From assembly GCF_030272615.1 (NCBI RefSeq), contig NC_081408.1:765512330-765576329 (forward strand): a stretch of 64,000 bases of DNA. The letters are read 5' to 3'. The position numbers were made by a program, and so were the translations under genes. Source of the stretch: Cryptomeria japonica (Eukaryota; Streptophyta; Pinopsida; Cupressales; Cupressaceae). The notes under the pieces are model-generated. The model ran no database searches and was not told where the DNA came from. It saw only the letters and a list, made by a program, of their open reading frames with translations. Positions 57,320-64,000 of the stretch are shown one piece after another. Every line of letters starts with the position of its first letter. Position 1 is the stretch's first letter.

Positions 57320-57750
57320 TGTTGTTGTGTAGCTAGGTCGGATCCCTTCTAGGACCGACTTAGTGCACAAAATGCCAAGTGGCATGTCGGCCTTGGCATT
57401 AGGATATCTCAGTTGTATGAATCTAATTTGGGGCAAGCCCTATTTGGGCGAACCTCTTGTGTGTAACTTGTGATTAAGTTAAATGTAACTTGCAACTAAA
57501 GGAAACTTATATGTAACTTCTAATATATAGGTCTAACCCTATCCTTGGCGCCAAAAGTATATGGCCGACTTGAGGTCTATTAAGAGGTATTGATTCATAT
57601 ATATGCAAGGTCATCAATAGACATGAATTCAATAACATGAAGAACATGTAGTGTGCTCGGGGGTGACGATAAGAGCTTGTCATCTATGGTTGGGAAGGCA
57701 ACAGATCTAATGTTTGCCTATGGTTAACAAGCACTACCATAAAATCAACA
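57320..57750 (+). repeat. Copia-type element 5' LTR
   Basis: 431 bp, TGTTGTTGTGTAGC...ATAAAATCAACA. Confidence 0.92.
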
Positions 57751-57763
57751 TGGTATCAGAGCC
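57751..57763 (+). other. Primer-binding site for initiator-Met tRNA
   Basis: TGGTATCAGAGCC begins at the first base after the LTR. It is the standard plant Copia primer site, complementary to the 3' end of tRNA-iMet. Confidence 0.92.
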
Positions 57764-57850
57764 AAATTCCTTCTATAGAGCCTAACCGCTTGAAGGTAGA
57801 TCCTATGCTTTTGAGGGAGTCCAATCAAAGTAATTTGCAAACGAAAAATA

Positions 57851-58180
57851 ATGGCGAAAGAAGAAGGAGAATTTGATGATCTGGCGAAAGAGAAAGCCGC
57901 AGCGCAGGTTTGGTATATGCTGCACAATTCCAGATTGAAGTCTGAAGGCAAAATATGGGATTGTGACAATGCCCTTTTTGACTCCTTTGAAGTGTGGTCC
58001 TTTTCTTTTCAGCTGAACAGAGCATTGTCGGTGGTCTTCAGGTCGAGTCTCCACAGCACCCCTGTGCAACCAAAGGCTTCTGGATGCTTTCATAGCTTCT
58101 CGTTTCGACGAAATCAAGGGCTGAATTATGAGAAGCAATCGAACAAACAAGTTTTGATTCTGAAGAGTAGAAAGGCTTAG
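57851..58180 (+). CDS. Unknown 109-codon frame inside Copia-type element
   Basis: Starts 'MAKEEGEFDDLAKEKAAAQV' shortly after the primer site and ends at TAG 58178-58180. The N-terminal third is acidic and helical in character. The remainder ('SSLHSTPVQPKASGCFHSFS') looks unstructured. It has no capsid domain or zinc knuckle. It may be a captured host exon, a relic leader ORF or chance. I do not recognise it. Confidence 0.3.
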   Translation: MAKEEGEFDDLAKEKAAAQVWYMLHNSRLKSEGKIWDCDNALFDSFEVWSFSFQLNRALSVVFRSSLHSTPVQPKASGCFHSFSFRRNQGLNYEKQSNKQVLILKSRKA

Positions 58181-58559
58181 TCTTGGTCGCTTAAGAAAGT
58201 GATCCCTAGATTTTCACTGGAAGAAATACAGAGTACAAAAAAGTGTTGTCGAACTGGATGATATTGCAACTAAAGGTTGGTCCATCACTTTGCTATGGAT
58301 GGTATTAAAGGCAGTTCTTCAAATGATGCTTAAGCTATACACAGAGCAAATACTATGGACAGATGATGAATGATGGCAAGGGCCAAAGGCCACGCAGCCA
58401 TCAAATCATCACTAGGTGCTTCGGTGTGATCAATCCAAGTGAATGGAAATTCCATTGCTAAGCAAAATTATAAAAGATAAGTACCCTTTATGTTTGAATA
58501 ATGTTCACGAATTTTTCATTATGTCATGCTACATCATTGAATAGTGAATCATGTATTGA

Positions 58560-59340
58560 CATTTCCCCTGACTATCATTATCTCTCTCTAAAATGCTTCT
58601 AGGACGAATCAAAGATTGCATTCAAGGAAGGAAGATTGCTTGCATTTCTTCGCAGAGGAAGAATCAACATTCAGAGGGAGTCTGACATATTGTCAGAAAT
58701 AACCTTGGACGAAGAGGTCGGAAGGTTGATATTTGCTTCAGAAGGAGCTTGATGCTTCAGCTTCAAAGGGAGCTTGTCATTTCAACTTCAGAGGGACCCA
58801 CATCATCATAAAGATTTGGTTAATGAGTTCTCTTTGAGGGAGAAGTTCGAGGTGCAATCCCTTGATAATGAGTTCTTCTCTGTGAGGGAGAAGTTCAAGG
58901 TGCAATCTCTTGTTAATGCATTCTTCTCTAGGAGAAGTTTGAGGTGAAATCCCTCGTTCCACCCTCTGCGAGTAGGTATGGTGGATCCACCCTCTGCGCG
59001 TAGGCATGGTGGAGATGCATTCTTCTCTGGGAGAAGTCTGAGGTTACAGCCCTCGTTCCACCCTCTGCGAGTAGGTATGGTGGATCCACCCTCTGTGACT
59101 GGGCATGGTGTAGATGCATTCTTCTTTGGGAGAAGTTTGAGGTTACAGCCCTCGTTCCACCCTCTGGAGTAGGCATGGTGGTAATGCACCCTTCTCTGGG
59201 AGAAGGTTGAGATGAAAGCCCTCTTCCACCCTCTGCGAGTAGGCATGGTGAGCCCACCCTCTACAAGTAGGTATGGTGGGTATCATGGAAGAAATTCCAT
59301 GATGTGCTTGTTCACCCTCTAGGAGTAGCTATGGTGAACG
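58560..59340 (+). repeat. Nested tandem array of hairpin-forming units
   Basis: Two kinds of unit alternate. One is CTTCTC-TGG-GAGAAG (59022-59036, with variants near 58920, 59121 and 59193). The other is CCACC-(about 16 nt)-GGTGG, seen eight times: 58959-58984, 58987-59012, 59058-59083, 59086-59110, 59157-59181, 59226-59250, 59253-59280 and 59310-59339. The main period is about 99 bp. A perfect 9-bp stem with a GAAA loop lies at 59282-59303. From 58560 to 58800 shorter 'gaaggagctt' and 'cttcagaggga' units lead into the array. Confidence 0.88.
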
Positions 59341-59385
59341 TGATATTCATATGTGACTTGGTTATTCAGAAAGAATCCTCCCTAG

Positions 59386-59396
59386 CTAAGAGGGAG
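59386..59396 (+). other. Copia-type element polypurine tract
   Basis: 'ctaagagggag' lies immediately before the right LTR. It is short but purine-rich. Confidence 0.7.
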
Positions 59397-59823
59397 TGTT
59401 GTTGTGTAGCTAGGTCGGATCCCTTCTAGGGCCGACCTAGTGCACAAAATCCCAAGTGGCATGTCGGCCTTGGCATTTGGATATCTCAGTTGTATGAGTA
59501 ATTTGGGGCAAGCCCTATTTGGGCGAACCACTTGTGTGTAACTTCTGATTAAGTTAAATGTAACTTGCAACCAAGGGAGACTCATATGTAACTTGTAATA
59601 TATAGGTCTGACCCTATCCTTGGCACCCAAAGTATATGGACGACTTGAGGTCTATTAGGAGGTATTGATTCATATATACAAGGTCATCAATAGACACAAA
59701 TTCAATAACATGAAGCACATGTAGTGTGCTCGAGGGTGACAATAAGAGCTTATCGTCTTTGGTTGGGAAGGCAACAGATCTGATGTTTTCCTGTGGTTAA
59801 CGAGCACTATCATAAAATCAACA
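59397..59823 (+). repeat. Copia-type element 3' LTR
   Basis: 427 bp, TGTTGTTGTGTAGC...AAATCAACA, followed by the CTAGG target duplication. Confidence 0.92.
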
Positions 59824-59828
59824 CTAGG

Positions 59829-61332
59829 TAGCTCTAAATCTACTTTCTTTGAGGATTATTATCATTGCAAAATAATTTTGCAACATGTCCCATCCATGAA
59901 AGCACTTTTCAAGTGCATTTTGTAGGTTTATCGTCTGCTTGGCCAAAGCTTATTCAACTGAAGAAATATACTTAACTAATTGTTCCTTTCTTTGTCAAGG
60001 AACTATAGCATTTATCTTTGCTCCCTTCACTCCTAAATTTGAGATTAAATGATATGCCACTAGTTGTTCCTACTAGACTTGTGCATTCAATAAACTGAAA
60101 TGAAGTTGATAAGGCAATCAAGATGATGATTACAACCCACTAGCTGGAAAAAATGAATCGCACAAACTATTCCTGCAAGTAACCTTTTTTCTGCAGTTAA
60201 CCCTTTTTTTCCCATAGTGAAGACTATAAAAGATTATGACACTTGTAAGAGCTAAGAATATGCACTAAAGTCGCATACAACTTTGTAAACAAGCTAACAA
60301 TAGGGGACCAACATATAATGACAAGCTACCATTGTAACATGAAAGAAACAAAAAAGAAAAACTATTTAGGGGACCAACACATAAGGTCAAGTTTGTATGT
60401 TGCTTGGATATATTGGAAGTTGAATTAAGATAAAAGAAAATCTACGAAGCAAGAAAAGATCAAAGAAAAAAATACAATAGTTTATAAATAAGAACAAAGA
60501 GTAAGATCATACGAGTGTTTGATAGCACAAAATAATAGTAAATAACAAGCAACATTCATTTGTTGATGCCAATAAGAGATATTCAAGGGCGATTATGTCT
60601 GCATGACAATAAACATTGTAATTATGTACAAAACTCAACAGGATGGCTTTTATGTGGGGTATACTTAGCAACGAATAAACTTGGAGTTTGCCAATGTGTG
60701 ACATGCATCTAATGGAAGAAGACTTTCAACATCTTGAAAACTTTTTCTTAATGGATGCCAATCAAACCATGTATTCCTAAATTATCTAAGGACCCTTTGT
60801 TTAGCTAATTTGTTGGCTATACTATTTTCTTTTAGGACTAAACTTGAGAGAACAATTCTAGCAAGTTTTCATCAAAGATATTAAGAGTCCAAATATAATC
60901 CAGAGGGGTTATGTCAGGATAGTAAAGACATAGCACTTGTGAAGACAAATCCAATGTTGAAGCCAATTATGAGCTATAGCCAATTGTGATACCTAAATGC
61001 ACGTTGAAGATCGGGACCAAAGCAACATAATGAATACATCTCGCAATAATTGTGTCATAGAAAGGAGACGACGAAAGAATGGGACAAGACATTGACAGTC
61101 AGAAGGATTTGTGCCTCTTATCACCACATGCCACAATGATTCACACCGAAGGGGATACAGTAAATTAGGAACTTTAATTGTCATTGAAGTCCACAGCATG
61201 CATTTGAACATATATATGAGTCCATATCCTCATCCCATGCACCACAATAGGGAGGTCAACAACCCAATCGCTACATCACAATAAGGATTTCCACAATCTT
61301 ACCCTAACACAAAAATAAGGTGATGCATAGTC
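59829..61332. other. AT-rich intergenic DNA, no gene seen
   Basis: No family recognised on either strand. It ends at the proposed start of the hAT-like element. The eight bases before 61333 ('gcatagtc') are a candidate target duplication, but the other end is not in view. Confidence 0.45.
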
Positions 61333-61353
61333 CAGAGAAACGAAAATCGCCAG

Positions 61354-61474
61354 ACTCGGCGAGTCCAAGTCCGAGACATGCTCGCCGAGTCTCTGGGACT
61401 CGGACTCGGACTCGTCGAGTTGGTGAGTTTGGCAAAAACTCGCCAAACTCGGCAAGTCCCGAGCCTCAAACTCG
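61354..61474. repeat. Subterminal ACTCG/CTCGNCGAG palindrome cluster
   Basis: ACTCG occurs at 61354, 61398, 61404, 61410, 61438, 61447 and 61470. Three near-perfect palindromes lie at 61354-61364, 61381-61390 and 61410-61420. In hAT elements, clustered short motifs just inside the ends bind the transposase. Confidence 0.75.
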
Positions 61475-62126
61475 ATCGCATTAAGATGTAAAAAAGACAA
61501 AAAATTAAAAATAAATAACAATTTTAAGAGATTTTTCAAATCCGGTTTTTTTGGTTAATTATCTCCTACCCCTAAAAGTGAACTTCATTTCATTCACTTG
61601 CAAAATAGGAGGAGTAAAGTGAGTTGGGAAGAAAAACAAGGGTGCATAGAAGAAAAACAAGGGTGGAGAAAGCTCAAGTTTTCTTCAATTTGTCACATTG
61701 GAGCTGCATTATGTTTGGATTTGGTGCATCAAGAGTTGGATAGGAAGAGTTTGCAGCTCATTTCAAGCTTGTTGTAAGAGGTAAGATTGTTTTTTTGAAG
61801 ATTATTTTGTTTCTTGTATTGCAAAAATTTCATTTTCTATTCATTTATTTTGAAAGTTTTACATTTTCTTCCAAAATCTTTTGTATGTTTGTATGTAGCA
61901 TGTAGTATGTAGTTGTACTATGTAGGGTTGTATGTAGGGTTTGTAAATTTTATTTTTTTAAAGTAGGGTTTGACAAACTCTACAATTTAAAAAAAAAAAA
62001 TTACAAACCCTACTTTAATTTTTTTGAATGTATGTATTAATTTTATTTTGTATTTGTAATGCTTTATTGCAGCAAACTTCACTTTATCATTTGCCTCAAC
62101 TTCAAGTTTCACAAAACTATCCTAAA

Positions 62127-62294
62127 ATGTCTACTTCAGCTTCTGAACCCCCCATTAGAAAGGACCCTACTTGGAAATATCATGAGGATTTTCCAAGGCA
62201 AGGAAAGGGGCAAACAAAATGTACATTTTGCAAAACAATATTCCATGGAGGTATATATAGACTGAAATACCATATTGCTGGTGTGCGTGGACAT
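62127..62294 (+). pseudogene. hAT-like transposase, BED zinc-finger exon, interrupted
   Basis: The Met at 62127 starts 'MSTSASEPPIRKDPTWKYHE', and the BED finger reads 'QTKCTFCKTIF' then 'RLKYHIAGVRGH' (C-x2-C, H-x5-H spacing region, residues about 30-56). BED fingers at the amino end are typical of plant hAT transposases and their domesticated relatives, where they bind the element ends. The frame is intact up to the His codon at 62292-62294, where the LTR is inserted. The rest of the gene is not in the window. Confidence 0.8.
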
Positions 62295-63655
62295 TGTTGG
62301 CATTATGTGAACCGGTATGAGGACATGATGACATTGTATGTTGTCATTGATGTCAATATGTTGAAGAAGAGAGAACTGGTATGTTACCAAGAACCGGTAT
62401 ATGTGAGAACCAGTACATGGAAGCTTTGTATGACTACCGGTTGGTAGTCTCAACTTCAAGGTTTCCGGTTGAAGTGCCTCAAGCCTGTATGACTCAATCG
62501 GTGAGTTTGTGTGATGAGTTAGCAGTATAACGAAGAACAGATCGTGTTGCCACGTCAGCCTTGTGCACGTGAAGGATCTTGCATGAAGGAGTGTTCATAT
62601 CTACCTTGGGAATGTGTGAAGTTTGTAAACGGTGAAAACGCGTGATAGGTTATCAGCCGCCATGAAAGCGATGGAAAACGAACGATGGAGAACATCTTGA
62701 GATTGGTTCAAGACTGTTGCATTTAATGCAATGTGCTCAACGGTCAAGATTGAACCTTTTGAGTTGCTTAACCTAACAAGTTTAGAGTTTAGGGTTTATG
62801 CTACCGACCTATCTATTTCCTATAAGGTTGATGTTGTGTTTCTTTCTGGGGTTGTTGGCAAAAGTTGTGTGTGTGTATCCAAGTGAAGGGATACGTGATT
62901 CTTGCCAGACCAGAAGAGAGAAGTGATACCTGCAGAGTGTAAGTGCAGAAGTTGAAGAAGAGCTAAAGCGAATCTGCATTGGCATTGAGTGTTGTTACCA
63001 AATCATTGTAATACCTGTTGATCTCTTACCACTTCAACGATTGGAAAATCCCTTAACAGGGTAGCTTTAACCGGCTTACTGTAAATTCTTTAACAAGGTG
63101 ACTCAAAACCATTGAGTTCTTGAAATCCTCTAACAAGGTAACCTTTAACAGGGTTTAACCCTTAACCGGGTATTCTAGCCATCCCTTAATCGGGTGATCC
63201 CTAACAGAATCGGTTCCTAACAGAACCTATTGTATCAGTCTTTAACAAGACAAGGCTCAAACAGAGCGGACTTCTAAAGAGTTCAAAAACAGCTTGGAGG
63301 TATTCATCCCCACCGTGGTTTTTCCCAGTTGGGTTTCCACGTGAAAAATCTGTGTCATGTGTGGTGTTATTCATGTGATGGTTTGAGTGATTTGTGTCTA
63401 AAGGTAAATCATGTTGATCTAGTTGTTTATATATCTTTGATGATAGATTACCTGTTCATGCACTAGGGTGAAATGGAAATGAAGTATTCAATTGTATGAA
63501 AAGATAAGTGTCAACCGGTTTATGTGTGTCTCAGTTATTCTAGGTCTTGTTGGTTGTACTCTGTTTAGGACCGGTGTTACTGTTTGTCTGCCAAAGCACA
63601 GTGTCTGCTGACAAACCGGTTTTGGGATTGTGTTTCTGCCTGTACTGATTCACAA
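62295..63655 (+). mobile_element. Copia-type LTR inserted in the hAT exon, 3' end incomplete
   Basis: Starts TGTTGGCATTATGTG directly after the hAT His codon and is related to the solo LTR at 4272-5814. It shares the TGTTGGCAT start, clustered ACCGGT palindromes (62311, 62393, 62436, 63514, 63570, 63615), the 'cccttaacagggt' array (about 63040-63250) and the 'caccgtggtttttcccagtt' box (about 63311-63330). It stops matching at 'ctgattcaca' (about 63655), short of the 'ggttgggaccaaca' end seen in the solo LTR. No second hAT half or target duplication follows within the window. Confidence 0.75.
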
Positions 63656-64000
63656 CCAAAATAAGATGGCAAAAGAACGCACCTAACTTTTCATCTTCAG
63701 ATAAAAAATAATTAACAATGACCAGCACCAAGTTATACCTAAATCTAATATAAGATCTCTATCTATAGGGAACTAGAGTACAATACATATTTTAGTTTGG
63801 AGAAACAAACTAACGTCATAACAAATTTATACTCTATTATGACACAATTCATAATTATGGAAAATCAAAAAAATACAATCTGCAATCCATGTAGCAACCA
63901 CAAAGGAAGCAGGCAGCAAATAGAAGCTTCAACTCGAAGAATGGACTCCATAAATTTATAAATTCCAATAAAAAAGAACTCCACAAGAAATATATCGCGG
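63656..64000. other. Unassigned sequence at window end
   Basis: No primer-binding site follows the LTR and no hAT coding sequence resumes. AT-rich, not recognised. Confidence 0.45.

Larger units (their letters stand above)
57320..59823 (+). mobile_element. Complete non-autonomous Copia-type element (2.5 kb), TSD CTAGG
   Basis: Direct LTRs at 57320-57750 and 59397-59823 (TGTTGTTGTG...AAATCAACA) are flanked by CTAGG (57315-57319 and 59824-59828). A primer site complementary to initiator-Met tRNA follows the left LTR, and a short purine tract precedes the right LTR. The 1,646-bp interior has no gag, protease, integrase or RT. It holds a 109-codon frame of unknown origin and a large array of hairpin-forming repeats. 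The size suits a shortened, trans-mobilised element. LTRs differ at perhaps 5-7% of positions by eye. Confidence 0.92.
61333..62294 (+). mobile_element. 5' part of a hAT-like DNA transposon
   Basis: A possible hAT terminus CAGAGAAACG starts at 61333. Next come a cluster of CTCGNCGAG palindromes (61354-61474), an AT-rich leader with a 15-bp inverted repeat (61958-61972 and 62004-62018), and a BED-finger exon (62127-62294) cut off by an LTR. BED finger plus subterminal repeats is the hAT pattern. The terminal repeat is tentative because the other end was not found. Confidence 0.6.

Noticed and set aside
57851-58180. Copia gag in the 2.5-kb Copia-type element
   Set aside because: No capsid motif, zinc knuckle or usual length. 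The frame is listed as unknown instead.
58777-59257. Overlapping minus-strand frames of 76-146 codons with repeated 'MPTRRGW' and 'LLAEGG' blocks
   Set aside because: They are translations of the hairpin repeat array on the opposite strand of the element. The periodicity comes from the DNA repeats, not from a repeat protein.

Overview
The window looks like intergenic DNA from a large-genome seed plant, probably a gymnosperm. This is an inference from dense, old, nested plant-type retrotransposons, an AT-rich background and the absence of any intact host gene. I found no rRNA, tRNA, CRISPR or bacterial-type features. Almost every long coding-like stretch is transposon-derived and broken by stops or frameshifts.

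Left part (1-13.8 kb): AT-rich DNA holding a reverse Copia-type LTR remnant (~2.1-2.8 kb), a solo LTR with a CAACA target-site duplication (4272-5814), an ORF2-less LINE with a 15-bp duplication (6211-7898), microsatellites, and the 3' LTR of a Tat-like Ty3/gypsy element (to 10642).

Centre (13,831-44,434): a three-level nest. Element 2 is a non-autonomous gypsy of the Tat type (plus strand, TSD CTATA, about 6.6 kb without its insertions). Its gag is split by Element 3, a large minus-strand Tat-lineage gypsy of about 15.9 kb. Element 3 has degraded gag, zinc-knuckle, protease/G-patch, RT, RNase H, a second RNase H and integrase, and carries a plant mobile domain (PMD) gene in antisense between integrase and its 3' LTR. 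Element 3 is in turn split by Element 1, a younger non-autonomous gypsy of 8.0 kb (plus strand, TSD ATTGT) with gag and protease-like sequence but no RT or integrase. LTR divergence by eye agrees with this order of insertion: Element 2 is most diverged and Element 1 least. Elements 1 and 2 share LTR ends, primer-binding site and gag, so they are one family that must borrow RT and integrase from elsewhere.

Right part (44.4-64 kb): LINE ORF1 debris, a reverse Copia-type LTR fragment, a long minus-strand LINE (53,860 to about 46,845) with an unexplained extra ORF after its RNase H, and a second LINE ORF1 fragment. A complete 2.5-kb non-autonomous Copia follows (57,320-59,823, TSD CTAGG), whose interior is an array of small hairpins. 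Last comes the 5' end of a hAT-like DNA transposon (subterminal CTCGNCGAG palindromes and a BED-finger exon), interrupted by another Copia-type LTR that reaches nearly to the window end.
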